This document shows, in pieces, positions 17,739 to 27,650 of a stretch of DNA of 64,000 bases (its first letter is position 1; every line of letters starts with the position of its first letter). The DNA is from Azospirillum sp. TSH64 (GTDB lineage Bacteria > Pseudomonadota > Alphaproteobacteria > Azospirillales > Azospirillaceae), in NCBI RefSeq assembly GCF_003116035.1, contig NZ_LGQW01000015.1:2144902-2208901 (forward strand), read 5' to 3'. The notes below the pieces were generated by a model. The model was given only the letters and a program-made list of their open reading frames with translations. It did no database searches and was not told where the DNA came from. The position numbers were made by a program, and so were the translations under genes.

Positions 17739-20700
17739 ATGGCGCTCGCAACAGTGTCTCTCGAAGACAAGTACGCGCTCGAACAGGGGCGTGTTTACCT
17801 CACCGGCACCCAGGCGCTGGTGCGCCTGCCGATGATGCAGCGCCAGCGCGACCTTGCCGCCGGGCTGAACACCGGCTGCTTCATTTCCGGCTATCGCGGC
17901 TCGCCGCTGGGCGGCTTCGACCAGAATCTGTGGAACGCCCGCAAATTCCTGGAAAAGAACCACATCCAGTTCCAGCCCGGCGTGAACGAGGAGCTGGGCG
18001 CCACCGCGGTCTGGGGCAGTCAGCAGGTCGGCATGTTCAAGGGCGCCAAGTATGACGGCGTCTTCGCCATGTGGTACGGCAAGGGCCCCGGCGTCGACCG
18101 GTCGGGAGACGTGTTCAAGCATGCCAACGCCGCCGGCACCTCCCGCCACGGCGGCGTGCTGGTGCTGACCGGCGACGACCACAACTGCAAGTCCTCCACC
18201 TTCCCGCACCAGTCCGAACACGCCTACATGCACTCGATGATCCCGGTGCTGAACCCGTCGGGGGTGCAGGAGATCCTGGATTACGGCCTGATCGGCTGGC
18301 AGATGAGCCGCTATTCCGGCTGCTGGATCGCGATGAAGACCATCGCGGAGACGGTGGATACCTCGGCGTCGGTGTACATCGATCCGCACCGCGTCTCCCC
18401 CATCGTCCCCGCCGACTTTCCGATGCCGCCGGGCGGCCTGAACATCCGCTGGCCCGACCCGCCGCTGGAGCAGGAATACCGGCTGATGAAGCACAAGCTG
18501 TACGCCGCCCTGGCGTTCGCCCGTGCCAACAAGCTGGACCGGGTGGTGATGGAGAGCCCGCGTCCGCGCTTCGGCATCGTCACCACCGGCAAGAGCTATC
18601 TCGACGTCCGTCAGGCCTTCGACGAGCTTGGCATCACCGAGGAGATGGCGGCCGACTGGGGCATCACCGTCTACAAGGTCGGCATGCCTTGGCCGCTGGA
18701 GCGCGACGGCGTCCGCCACTTCGCCGAGGGTCTGGAAGAGATCGTCGTGGTCGAGGAGAAGCGCGCGGTCATCGAGAACCAGCTGAAGGAACAGCTCTAC
18801 AACTGGAACCCCGACGTCCGCCCCAAGGTGGTCGGCAAGTTCGACGAGCAGGGCGAGTGGATCCTGCCGAGTGCCGGCGAACTGACGCCGGCGCAGATCG
18901 CCGTGGTGATCGGCCGCCGCCTGCAGCGCTTCATCGAGAACGAGAACCTTGCCCGCCGCATCGCCTTCCTCGACGCGCAGGAGAAGCAGAAGGCCCATGT
19001 GGCGCGCGTGGTGCGCAAGCCGACCTTCTGCTCCGGCTGCCCGCACAACACCTCCACCGTCGTGCCGGAGGGCAGCCGGGCGCTGGGCGGCATCGGCTGC
19101 CATTACATGGCAACGTGGCTCGACCGTTCGACCGATACCTTCACCCAGATGGGCGGCGAGGGCGTGCCGTGGGTGGGTCAGGCCGCTTTCACCGACGAGA
19201 AGCACATCTTCGCCAATCTGGGAGACGGTACCTATTTCCATTCCGGCATCCTGGCGATCCGGCAGGCCATCGCCGCCAAGGTGAACATCACCTACAAGAT
19301 TCTGTTCAACGACGCGGTCGCCATGACCGGCGGCCAGCCCTTCGACGGCACGCTGACGGTGCAGTCAATCGCCAACGTCCTGCGGGCGGAAGGCGTGCAG
19401 CGCATCACCGTCGTCAGCGACGAGCCGGAGAAGTACGGCATCGGCAACGGCCTGCCGCAATTCACCACCGTCGAGCATCGCGACGACCTCGACCGCGTGC
19501 AGAAGGAGATGCGCGAGGTCCCCGGCGTCAGCGTCCTGATCTATGACCAGACCTGCGCCACCGAGAAGCGCCGCCGCCGCAAGCGCGGCAAGATGGTCGA
19601 CCCGGCCAAGCGCGTGGTGATCAACGAGCTGGTCTGCGAAGGCTGCGGCGACTGCTCGGCCAAGTCGTCCTGCGTGTCGGTGATCCCGCAGGAGACCGAG
19701 TTCGGCCGCAAGCGTCAGATCGACCAGTCGAGCTGCAACAAGGATTACTCCTGCACCAAGGGCTTCTGCCCCAGCTTCGTGACGGTGGAAGGCGGGTCCT
19801 TGCGCAAGCCGAAACCGGCCGCAGCGAAGTCGGCCGACGCCACAGCCCTGCCCGCCCCCGCCGTCCCGGCCTTCGACAAGACTTGGAGCCTGTATGTCAC
19901 CGGGGTCGGCGGCACCGGCGTCGTTACCATCGGCGCACTTCTGGGCATGGCCGCGCATATCGAGGGCAAGGGCGTCGGCGTGCTCGATATGACCGGGCTG
20001 GCGCAGAAGGGCGGTGCGGTCACCAGCCACATCCGCATCGCCAACACGCCGGAGGACATCCACTCCGTCCGCATCGCCGCCGGCGGGGCTGACGCGGTGC
20101 TGGGCTGCGACCTGATCGTCGCGGCGGCGGGCGACGGCCTGTCGAAGATGACCGCCGGACGCACCCGCGCCGTCATCAACACCCATGACAGCATCACCGC
20201 CGACTTCATCAAGAAACCGGACATGGTGATCCCGGTCCGCGATCTGGTCGGCGACATCCGCAAGGCCTGCGGCGGCGAAGCCAATGTCGATGCCTTCGAC
20301 GCGACCAAGCTCGCCACAGCGTTGCTGGGCGACAGCCTCTACGCCAACCCGTTCCTGATGGGCTATGCCTGGCAGAAGGGTCTGATCCCGCTGAGCGAGG
20401 AGTCGATCATCAAAGCCATCGAGCTGAACGGCGTGGCGGTGAAGTTGAACCTCGACGCCTTCCAATGGGGCCGCCGCGCCGCCGTCGATCTGGCGTCGGT
20501 GGAAGCCGCCGCGAAGCCTCAGGAGGTGGCGCAGGCCGTGCAGTCGCTGCTGCTCGACCAGCGCCGCCAGTCCGGCAGCCTGGACGAGGTGATCGAGCGC
20601 CGCCACCGCTTCCTGGTCGATTACCAGGACGCCGCCTATGCCGCCCGCTACCACGCGCTGGTCGATTGGACCCGCCGGACCGAGCAGCAGAAGGTGCCCG

Positions 20701-21242
20701 GCTCCACCGCGCTGACGGAGGCGGTCGCACGCGGCCACTTCAAGCTGATGGCCTACAAGGACGAGTATGAGGTGGCGCGGCTCTACACCGACAGCGGCTT
20801 CGTCGAGAATGTCCAGCGCATGTTCGAAGGCGACTGGAAACTGACCTTCCACATGGCCCCGCCGGCGATGGCCGAGACCGGAGAGGACGGCGGCGAACCG
20901 AAGAAGAAGAGCTTCGGTCCGTGGATGCTGCCGGTCCTGCGCCTGCTGGCCAAGGGCAAGCGTCTGCGCGGCACCCGGCTCGACCCGTTCGGCCGCACCG
21001 CCGAGCGGCGCCAGGAACGCCAGCTGATCGCCGACTATGAGGCGGTGGTGGGCGAGCTGCTGAACGGCCTGACCCGCGAGAAGCTGGATCTGGCGGTGGA
21101 GATCGCCAGGGTGCCGATGGAGATGCGTGGCTACGGCCCGGTGAAGGCCCGCAACGTCACGGCGGCCAAGGCGAAGGAGGCCAAGCTGCTGGCCGACTTC
21201 CGCGCCCCGGTCGCCGCCCCGCAGCCGCTGGCGGCAGAGTGA
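17739..21242 (+). CDS. Indolepyruvate:ferredoxin oxidoreductase, fused alpha-gamma form
   Basis: Large 1167-residue oxidoreductase that oxidatively decarboxylates arylpyruvates, chiefly indolepyruvate, to aryl-acetyl-CoA with ferredoxin as acceptor. Domains in order: N-terminal pyrimidine-binding TPP half (GYRGSPLGGFDQ near 48-59), a CoA/linker region, the TPP-binding half with FCSGCPHNTST near 430 and GDGTYFHSG near 496, a Cys-rich 4Fe-4S region (ELVCEGCGDCSAKSSCVSVIP and CNKDYSCTKGFCPSF, about 630-685), and the gamma domain beginning GVGGTGVVTIGALLG near 728. GGAGGAAATGAAG just before ATG 17739 is a strong ribosome-binding site. Family role: aromatic amino acid breakdown. In an auxin-producing relative it would compete for indolepyruvate, which is inference. 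Confidence 0.93.
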   Translation: MALATVSLEDKYALEQGRVYLTGTQALVRLPMMQRQRDLAAGLNTGCFISGYRGSPLGGFDQNLWNARKFLEKNHIQFQPGVNEELGATAVWGSQQVGMFKGAKYDGVFAMWYGKGPGVDRSGDVFKHANAAGTSRHGGVLVLTGDDHNCKSSTFPHQSEHAYMHSMIPVLNPSGVQEILDYGLIGWQMSRYSGCWIAMKTIAETVDTSASVYIDPHRVSPIVPADFPMPPGGLNIRWPDPPLEQEYRLMKHKLYAALAFARANKLDRVVMESPRPRFGIVTTGKSYLDVRQAFDELGITEEMAADWGITVYKVGMPWPLERDGVRHFAEGLEEIVVVEEKRAVIENQLKEQLYNWNPDVRPKVVGKFDEQGEWILPSAGELTPAQIAVVIGRRLQRFIENENLARRIAFLDAQEKQKAHVARVVRKPTFCSGCPHNTSTVVPEGSRALGGIGCHYMATWLDRSTDTFTQMGGEGVPWVGQAAFTDEKHIFANLGDGTYFHSGILAIRQAIAAKVNITYKILFNDAVAMTGGQPFDGTLTVQSIANVLRAEGVQRITVVSDEPEKYGIGNGLPQFTTVEHRDDLDRVQKEMREVPGVSVLIYDQTCATEKRRRRKRGKMVDPAKRVVINELVCEGCGDCSAKSSCVSVIPQETEFGRKRQIDQSSCNKDYSCTKGFCPSFVTVEGGSLRKPKPAAAKSADATALPAPAVPAFDKTWSLYVTGVGGTGVVTIGALLGMAAHIEGKGVGVLDMTGLAQKGGAVTSHIRIANTPEDIHSVRIAAGGADAVLGCDLIVAAAGDGLSKMTAGRTRAVINTHDSITADFIKKPDMVIPVRDLVGDIRKACGGEANVDAFDATKLATALLGDSLYANPFLMGYAWQKGLIPLSEESIIKAIELNGVAVKLNLDAFQWGRRAAVDLASVEAAAKPQEVAQAVQSLLLDQRRQSGSLDEVIERRHRFLVDYQDAAYAARYHALVDWTRRTEQQKVPGSTALTEAVARGHFKLMAYKDEYEVARLYTDSGFVENVQRMFEGDWKLTFHMAPPAMAETGEDGGEPKKKSFGPWMLPVLRLLAKGKRLRGTRLDPFGRTAERRQERQLIADYEAVVGELLNGLTREKLDLAVEIARVPMEMRGYGPVKARNVTAAKAKEAKLLADFRAPVAAPQPLAAE

Positions 21243-21280
21243 GGCAGTCCTGAGGCGGTGCAGGCAAACAAATGAAGTTT

Positions 21281-21308
21281 GGAGAAGCCCAAGCGATTGG
21301 GCTTCTCC
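21281..21308 (+). terminator. Hairpin terminator after the indolepyruvate oxidoreductase gene
   Basis: A perfect 12-bp stem GGAGAAGCCCAA/TTGGGCTTCTCC with a GCGA tetraloop, 38 bases after the stop codon. The T-tract is weak, but stem strength and position fit a terminator. Confidence 0.75.
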
Positions 21309-21606
21309 GCACAATGCTTTACCTACCAACCCGTCAGCCACGACCAAAGTCTCATAGCGAAAGCCGCAGTATCTGCTAATGTTGGAAATGCGAGTAGCGT
21401 CGCAACCCCATTTCAGAAACGTCACGGGTTTCGGGTTGAAGTGACGAAATGCGGCATAGCCATTAAATACTTCTGAAATTCCCGGACGGAATTCGCTGCT
21501 GCAAGGCGATTTCCGACCGAATTCGCTGCAACTTGGCTCGATAAGCTCAAAGGCATACTACAGTATGGTGAGGGGAATATTCCTCCCGCCAAAAACGAGC
21601 CGGCCC
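21309..21606. other. AT-richer spacer upstream of the chemoreceptor gene
   Basis: No convincing gene. Two copies of GAATTCGCTGC lie 30 bases apart (21489-21499 and 21519-21529) inside an imperfect 30-bp tandem repeat just upstream of the chemoreceptor, a possible regulatory repeat. Confidence 0.4.
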
Positions 21607-23298
21607 ATGGGCACCCTGCTAACCCGCATCAGCATCAGCCGCAAAATCTCCGCCATCGTCATCTTGATGGCGTTGATCGCGTCCGTAATCGGCACCATCG
21701 GCTTCCTCGCGATCCAGACCTTCGGCGGCAGGGTCGATGACATCCAGGTCCGCTCGCAGCGGGCGCTGCTCGCCGAACAGGTCAGCAGCCTGATCTACAA
21801 GACGGTGATGGACAGCCGCGGCCTCTATGCCGTCAAGTCGAAGGACGACGCACAGCTGTTCAGCAAGGGGATCAGGGAGTCGACCGAATCGATCGGCAAG
21901 CGGATGGCGGAGTGGGAACGTCTGCTGACGCCCGACCGCAAGGCCGACTTCCAGAAGATGGTGGCCAGCGCCAACGAGTTCGTCGCCATCCGCAACGAGG
22001 TCGCCCGGCTCGGCGTCGAAGTCTCTCCGGAGGCGGCGCAGAAGCACGGCGACACACCGGAAAGCCGGGCCAGCCGCACCGCGCTGGGCAAGTCCCTGGA
22101 GGCGGCGGCACAGCGGAACATCGACAGCATCCAGCAGGCGAACGACGAACTCGACGCCTTCAGCACCCACATGATCACCCTGATGCTTGTCGTCGGCATC
22201 GGCGGCATCGGCCTGGCGGTCGTGGTCAGCGTCGCCGTGTCGCGCTCCGGTATCGTCAAGCCGATCACCGGCATCACCGGGACGATGTCCCGCCTCGCGG
22301 ATGGCGACCTGTCGGTCGAGGTGGCCGGCAAGGACCGTGGCGACGAGATCGGCGGCATGGCCCGCGCTGTCGAGGTCTTCCGCCAGAACGCGCTTGACCG
22401 TGCCCGCATGGCGGCGGCCGAGGAGGCGGAACGGCTGGACAAGGAGCGGCGCACCGCCGCGGTGGAACGGCTGGTCGCCGGCTTCGACAGCAGCATGTCG
22501 GGCATCCTGCGCACCGTGAGCGCCGCCGCCACTGAACTGGACGCCACTGCGCAGAGCATGTCTCACACCGCCGAACAGACCAACAGCCAGGCCGCCAGCA
22601 CGGCCGCCGCCGCGGAGCAGGCCTCGGTCAATGTGCAGACGGTGGCGTCGGCGACCGACGAACTGACGGCGTCGATCTCGGAAATCAGCGCGCAGGTCTC
22701 GCGCTCCACCACCATCGCTGCCCAGGCGGTCAGCGAGGCGGACGCGACCAACCGGCAGGTCCAGGGGCTGGTCGAGGCGGCCCAGCGCATCGGCGACGTG
22801 GTGAAGCTGATCACCGACATCGCCAGCCAAACCAACCTTCTGGCACTGAACGCCACCATCGAGGCGGCCCGCGCCGGCGAGGCCGGCAAGGGCTTCGCCG
22901 TGGTGGCCAGCGAGGTGAAGAATCTCGCCACCCAGACCGCCAAGGCGACGGAAGAGATTGCCGGCCAGATCCAGGCGATGCAGCAGGCGACCGGCGAAGC
23001 CGCAAACGCCATTACCGGGATCGGCGGCACCATCACCACGATCAACGATATCGCCACCTCCATCGCGTCGGCCATCGAGGAACAGGGGGCCGCGACCGGC
23101 GAGATCGCCCGCAACGTCCAGGAGGCGGCGCGGGGAACCGAGGTGGTGACGGCGAACATCGCCGAGGTCAGCCAAGGCGCCACCCAGACCGGCAGTGCGG
23201 CGACCCAGGTGCTGGGGGCCGCGGGCCAACTGTCGCGGCAATCCGAACAGATGAAGATCGAGGTCGAACGCTTCCTGGCCGGTATCCGCGCGGCGTGA
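21607..23298 (+). CDS. Methyl-accepting chemotaxis protein
   Basis: Inner-membrane chemoreceptor, 563 residues from ATG 21607 (an in-frame ATG at 21565 would add 14 residues; neither has a clear ribosome-binding site, and the N-terminal basic [11 protein letters not shown] fits the shorter form). Topology: TM1 about 13-34, a helical periplasmic sensor of about 150 residues (four-helix-bundle type), TM2 about 193-213, HAMP, then a long signalling helix pair. The conserved hairpin tip [22 protein letters not shown] near 415-436 couples to CheA/CheW. There is no C-terminal CheR-tethering pentapeptide. The ligand is unknown, and no other chemotaxis gene is adjacent. Confidence 0.93.
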   Translation: MGTLLTRISISRKISAIVILMALIASVIGTIGFLAIQTFGGRVDDIQVRSQRALLAEQVSSLIYKTVMDSRGLYAVKSKDDAQLFSKGIRESTESIGKRMAEWERLLTPDRKADFQKMVASANEFVAIRNEVARLGVEVSPEAAQKHGDTPESRASRTALGKSLEAAAQRNIDSIQQANDELDAFSTHMITLMLVVGIGGIGLAVVVSVAVSRSGIVKPITGITGTMSRLADGDLSVEVAGKDRGDEIGGMARAVEVFRQNALDRARMAAAEEAERLDKERRTAAVERLVAGFDSSMSGILRTVSAAATELDATAQSMSHTAEQTNSQAASTAAAAEQASVNVQTVASATDELTASISEISAQVSRSTTIAAQAVSEADATNRQVQGLVEAAQRIGDVVKLITDIASQTNLLALNATIEAARAGEAGKGFAVVASEVKNLATQTAKATEEIAGQIQAMQQATGEAANAITGIGGTITTINDIATSIASAIEEQGAATGEIARNVQEAARGTEVVTANIAEVSQGATQTGSAATQVLGAAGQLSRQSEQMKIEVERFLAGIRAA

Positions 23299-23386
23299 GG
23301 GCATTGCAGAGGACGGGAGAATGTGCCCGCATCCTCCACCGCCGATGGGACAGGTGAGTAAAAACGCCACCTCCCAGTCTTGAAAA

Positions 23387-23408
23387 AAGGGCAGCTTCGG
23401 CTGCCCTT
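23387..23408 (+). terminator. Rho-independent terminator after the chemoreceptor gene
   Basis: A 9-bp stem AAGGGCAGC/GCTGCCCTT closed by a stable TTCG tetraloop, with an A-run on the left and a pyrimidine-rich right side. It lies about 90 bases after the chemoreceptor stop and could act on both strands. Confidence 0.75.
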
Positions 23409-23644
23409 CCCGCTTCGGGAAATGGAACGGTCCGAGCGGCCGCCCAATGTCTCTACGGTTGCATATCCCTGAGCAGTTTTTTCCCGGAGACTGCGCCATT
23501 GCATGGGGCATCTGTCCCAACCCATAGTCTGCCGGGGGATTATCCTTTTCGCATATTTATTACGTCGAATTGCTCTCGAGCGCCTGCCGGCCGATAGAAC
23601 AGGGCGCCGGAGCTTGTGGGTCCGGCGGGACGAGGGAGAATCGA
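23409..23644. other. Promoter region of the hybrid kinase gene
   Basis: No gene seen. A small TCCCG/CGGGA hairpin follows the terminator, and an AT-rich patch (23536-23570) is the likeliest promoter region for the kinase at 23645. Confidence 0.4.
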
Positions 23645-25711
23645 GTGGCGGAACATCGGTTGACGTCTGAGCTGTCGGACCGGAGCGAGGACCGGTATCG
23701 CGCTCTGTTCAACGCTCTGGACGACGGGTTCTGCATCATCGAGTTCAGCGAGGATGCCGACGGCAACCTCACCGATTACATCCACATCGAGGCCAACGAC
23801 GGGTACGAACGCCAGACCGGCATCCGCAACATCGTCGGCATGGCGGTGCGCGATCTGGCGCCGGCCGAAGCGGATGGCTGGATCGAGCTGTACGGCAATG
23901 TCCTGCGCACCGGCGAGCCCATCCGATTCGAGCGCCATTTTGCACTGGTGGATCGTTACATCGAGGTGTCGGCGGCAAGGCTGGAACCGGCCAGCCTGCG
24001 CCAGGTCTCCGTCCTGTTCCGCAACATCACCGCGCGGCGCCACGCGGAAGAGGCGTTGCGCGTCAGCGAGGCGCTGGCGCGGGAGAATGTGCAGCGCGTC
24101 CAGCTGGCACTGGCGGCCGGCGCCATCATCGGCACCTGGAATTGGGACCTGCCCGCCAATCGTTTCACAGTGGACAAGCCGTTCGCCGAATCCTTCGGTC
24201 TCGACCCCTCGCTGGGCCGCGACGGGCTCAGCCTGGAGCAGGTGGTCACCAGCGTCCACCCGGACGACAAACCGGGGCTGCTCGCTGCCATCCAGGAGGT
24301 CATCGCCCGCGGCGGCGCCTATGCCCACCAGTATCGGGTCAAGCGGTCGGACGGGAACTATTATTGGATCGAGGCGAACGGACGGGTCGAGCACGGGCCC
24401 GACGGCACGCCATTGAGTTTCCCCGGCGTGCTGCTGGACGTCGAGGAGCGCCGCGCGGTTGAGGCCGAGCGCGACAGGGCGACGGCGGCGCTGCGCGCGC
24501 TGAACGAAACGCTGGAACAGCGCGTCGCCGAACGCACCGCCGAACTGATGCGCGCCGAGGAGCAGCTGCGCCAGTCGCAGAAGATGGAAGCGGTCGGACA
24601 GCTGACCGGCGGGTTGGCGCACGACTTCAACAACCTGCTGGCCGGCATCTCGGGCGCCCTGGAACGCATCGCCGCCCGTGTCGATCAGGGCCGCGTCAAC
24701 GAGCTGGACAAGTTTATCATTGCCGCCCAGGGCGCAGTGCGGCGTGCGGCGGCTCTGACCCACCGGCTGCTCGCCTTCTCCCGCCAGCAGACGCTGGCAC
24801 CGAAGGCGGTCAACATGAACCGGCTGGTCGGCGGCATGCTGGATCTCGTCCAGCGCACGGTGGGACCGGGCATCCAGGTGGAGATGGTCGGCATGTCTGG
24901 GCTGTGGGCGACGATGGTCGATCCCTCCCAATTGGAAAACTCGCTGCTGAACCTCTGCATCAACGCGCGCGACGCCATGCCGAAGGGCGGCCGGATCACC
25001 ATCGAGACCGGCAACCGCTGGATCGACCATGAAGGGGCGCGGCAGCAGGACATGCAGCCCGGCCAATATGTCTCGCTCTGCGTGTCGGACAACGGCACCG
25101 GCATGACGCCGGACGTGATCGAGAAGGCCTTCGACCCCTTCTTCACCACCAAGCCCATCGGCCAGGGGACCGGGCTGGGTCTGTCGATGATCTATGGTTT
25201 CGCCAAGCAGTCGGGCGGGCATGTGAAGATCTATTCGGAGGTCGGCGAGGGCACCATGGTGTGCCTGTATCTGCCCCGCCACCGCGGCGAAGCGGAAGAG
25301 GAGGAGATCCGCGAGGAGCCGGCCACGACCCTGCCGGCACGGCAGGGCGAGACCGTTCTGGTGGTGGACGACGAGCCGAGCCTGCGCCTGATGGTGATGG
25401 ACCTGTTGAGCGACCTGGGTTATGCGGCAATCGAGGCGGCGGACGGTGCAGCCGGCCTGCGGGTTCTGCAATCGGGCGCGCGCATCGATCTGGTGGTGAC
25501 CGATGTCGGCCTGCCCGGCGGCATGAACGGCCGCCAGATGATCGATCTCGCCCGCGTCGGCCGCCCGAAGCTGAAGACGCTGTTCATCACCGGCTTCGCC
25601 GAGAACGCGCTGCTGAACAACGGCCAGCTCGAACCCGGCATGTCGGTGCTGACCAAGCCCTTCGCCATGGATGTGCTGGCGGCGCGGATCCGGGAACTGA
25701 TCGCGGGGTGA
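23645..25711 (+). CDS. PAS-PAS hybrid sensor histidine kinase with C-terminal receiver
   Basis: Predicted soluble hybrid kinase of 688 residues. Translation likely starts at GTG 23645, which has a GAGGGAGA ribosome-binding site. Domains in order: PAS about 15-140 (ending FRNITARRHAEEAL), PAS_3 about 150-275 (HPDD, RVKRSDGNYYWIEANG), a short coiled coil, a HisKA helix with phospho-acceptor His in GGLAHDFNNLL near 320, a HATPase_c with NLCINARDAMP, DNGTGM and FTTKPIGQGTGLGLSM, and a receiver (about 570-688) with DDEPS, VVTDVGLPG and TKPF. There is no membrane segment. The partner output protein is not nearby. Convergent with the diguanylate cyclase gene, 13 bases apart. Confidence 0.92.
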   Translation: MAEHRLTSELSDRSEDRYRALFNALDDGFCIIEFSEDADGNLTDYIHIEANDGYERQTGIRNIVGMAVRDLAPAEADGWIELYGNVLRTGEPIRFERHFALVDRYIEVSAARLEPASLRQVSVLFRNITARRHAEEALRVSEALARENVQRVQLALAAGAIIGTWNWDLPANRFTVDKPFAESFGLDPSLGRDGLSLEQVVTSVHPDDKPGLLAAIQEVIARGGAYAHQYRVKRSDGNYYWIEANGRVEHGPDGTPLSFPGVLLDVEERRAVEAERDRATAALRALNETLEQRVAERTAELMRAEEQLRQSQKMEAVGQLTGGLAHDFNNLLAGISGALERIAARVDQGRVNELDKFIIAAQGAVRRAAALTHRLLAFSRQQTLAPKAVNMNRLVGGMLDLVQRTVGPGIQVEMVGMSGLWATMVDPSQLENSLLNLCINARDAMPKGGRITIETGNRWIDHEGARQQDMQPGQYVSLCVSDNGTGMTPDVIEKAFDPFFTTKPIGQGTGLGLSMIYGFAKQSGGHVKIYSEVGEGTMVCLYLPRHRGEAEEEEIREEPATTLPARQGETVLVVDDEPSLRLMVMDLLSDLGYAAIEAADGAAGLRVLQSGARIDLVVTDVGLPGGMNGRQMIDLARVGRPKLKTLFITGFAENALLNNGQLEPGMSVLTKPFAMDVLAARIRELIAG

Positions 25712-25724
25712 GGCTGCCGGACAG

Positions 25725-27302
25725 TCAAACCGGAAGCGTGTGGTTTCCCTCAACCATGGAGCGATTGCGACCACCGCGCTTTGCGGCGTAAAGCGCATGG
25801 TCGGCATTGTTCAAGATATCGCTCACCGAAGCCGAGTCTCTGTGTGAGCAGGCGATTCCAATGCTGACCGTTAACGAGACCGTCCGCCCCTCCCCTGCAT
25901 CGATGCATGTCCTCGATACCGCCTGCCGCATGTCTTCGGCCAGGGAGAGAGCCCCGTTCACATCGGTTTCGGGAAGAAAGACGGCGAACTCCTCGCCACC
26001 GATCCGGGCGAATGTGTCCGTCTCCCGCAGACGCGTCTTGATTGTATTGGCAAGGGCCACGAGCACCGCATCGCCGACACCATGGCCATGGGTGTCGTTG
26101 ATTGCCTTGAAGTGATCGACATCAAGAATCAGCAGGCTGAAAATTCTCCTGTAACGCCGATGCCGGATCAATTCGGCATCGGCTACGGTCATGAAACGGC
26201 GTCGATTGGCGATTCGGCAAAGCGGATCGGTTTCAGACAGGACAACCAGTTCCTCTTCCCGCATTTTCAGGCACGCGTGCGCAACCGCCAATTCATCATG
26301 GGCAGTCCGCAATTCGGCGTTCATCGTCTGCTCGATTACATATTCATGCAGGACCGCGCGTATCGCCAAGGCGGACGCCAGGGACGCCAGCGCCAGCAGG
26401 AACGTCCCGGCGCCGACGATCAGATAGGCGGTCGACAGCGCTTGATCCGACCGGGCGAATGCCGCTTCCTTATCGAAAAGTGCGACGGCGACCAATCCAT
26501 AGTCGCGAAGCTTCTGGTAGCCTACGAAGCGCTGAACCCCGTCGACGGGACTTTCTGCCTCGTACACGCCGGCGTCGGGAGCAAGTGCGCTCATGTAAGG
26601 GCGCGAACCGATCACGGTGCCGAAATATTGCTCCTGGTAGATTCCCCCAACCACCCTGGACAGGATCGCTCCGTCGTACCGCGACAAGCCGATCGCGTCT
26701 CTTTCTCCGAGCAGGACGCTGTTTGAAAAATTCGCGAGATAGGAAGGATCGACGGACAGAACGATCACCCCATCGAATTCCCCTTGTTTGTTGATGATCT
26801 TGCGGGTGAATTGGATCGACCATTTACGGGACACACGCCCGAGAACCGGCTTGCTGATGTACAGAAAGTCGCGCTTGTCCTCCAGATGGATCCGAAAATG
26901 CTCTCTGTCAGACAAGTCAATCGGCTCGGTAACTTTACTCAAGTTTGAAAATATCAGGAACCCGTTTTTGTTCACCGCCGAAACCTGAAATAGATATTCT
27001 GGCATAATGATGGAAGATGCGCTCTTTACGATCGAATCCAGAGGAGCATGCCCCTCTCTATATTCGCTTAATATTATCTGAGCTGTCTGATCGATTTTCT
27101 GGATGATCCTGAGCACATACTCACTATACGCCTTCGACGTCATGAGGACGTTGCTCTCAGCCATCTTCTGATCGAGATTCCGGTAATCCCTGACATTGTC
27201 GAAGGTGATAATACACAAAGATGACGCCGAAAAAACGAAGGCAATCGCAATCACGGAGATCCATACCCTCAGATGGAAACGAGCTTTCCCTCTCGCCGGC
27301 AA
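25725..27302 (-). CDS. Membrane diguanylate cyclase with extracytoplasmic Cache sensor
   Basis: A 525-residue protein that should make c-di-GMP. Start TTG 27302 is supported by AGAGGAAA six bases upstream. TM1 spans about 13-34, followed by a periplasmic region (35-290) with the dCache pattern (YLFQVSAVNKNGFLIFSN, DLSDREHFRIHLE, KPVLGRVSRKWSIQFTRKI). TM2 is at about 291-315, then a coiled coil, then GGDEF about 355-520 with an intact GGEEF active site (IGGEEFAVF) and an RETD inhibitory I-site five residues before it. The ligand is unknown; Cache domains typically sense small metabolites. It is transcribed from the AT-rich region at 27303-27650. Confidence 0.93.
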   Translation of the reverse strand: MPARGKARFHLRVWISVIAIAFVFSASSLCIITFDNVRDYRNLDQKMAESNVLMTSKAYSEYVLRIIQKIDQTAQIILSEYREGHAPLDSIVKSASSIIMPEYLFQVSAVNKNGFLIFSNLSKVTEPIDLSDREHFRIHLEDKRDFLYISKPVLGRVSRKWSIQFTRKIINKQGEFDGVIVLSVDPSYLANFSNSVLLGERDAIGLSRYDGAILSRVVGGIYQEQYFGTVIGSRPYMSALAPDAGVYEAESPVDGVQRFVGYQKLRDYGLVAVALFDKEAAFARSDQALSTAYLIVGAGTFLLALASLASALAIRAVLHEYVIEQTMNAELRTAHDELAVAHACLKMREEELVVLSETDPLCRIANRRRFMTVADAELIRHRRYRRIFSLLILDVDHFKAINDTHGHGVGDAVLVALANTIKTRLRETDTFARIGGEEFAVFLPETDVNGALSLAEDMRQAVSRTCIDAGEGRTVSLTVSIGIACSHRDSASVSDILNNADHALYAAKRGGRNRSMVEGNHTLPV

Positions 27303-27650
27303 GATTTTTCCTCTCTAGAAAATCAATCAATCACATCTTATTAATATTTACGGAATCAGGTGCGTTTCAATAAGGGAGGTCACCAATTTTATTTATATAA
27401 TTCTCATAAAAACATACTCTGGATACATTTTCATTCATGCTTTGAATTTTTTGTTTTTCGATGCAGGTAATTTTCCACCCGGCCATGCCCTGCATCTACA
27501 TCCAAAGACTGAAATCAGATCATTGTTCTTTAATGAATTTCAACCTTGCGAACGTCGCGCTTCAGTTCTTCCAAGCATCCGACCGGCATAGGAAGCACGT
27601 CGCTGCCTGAATTTCCTCAACAGCGGCCGTCCGCAAAACCAGAGAACGGG
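27303..27650. other. AT-rich island between two signalling genes
   Basis: No gene seen. From about 27303 to 27550 the sequence is strikingly AT-rich (many TTTATT, AAAATC and TAATATTT stretches) in an otherwise GC-rich region. It is the upstream region of the cyclase gene and the downstream region of the PAS kinase gene. It may be a promoter silenced by an H-NS-like protein, a small RNA locus, or a remnant of acquired DNA. Confidence 0.5.
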
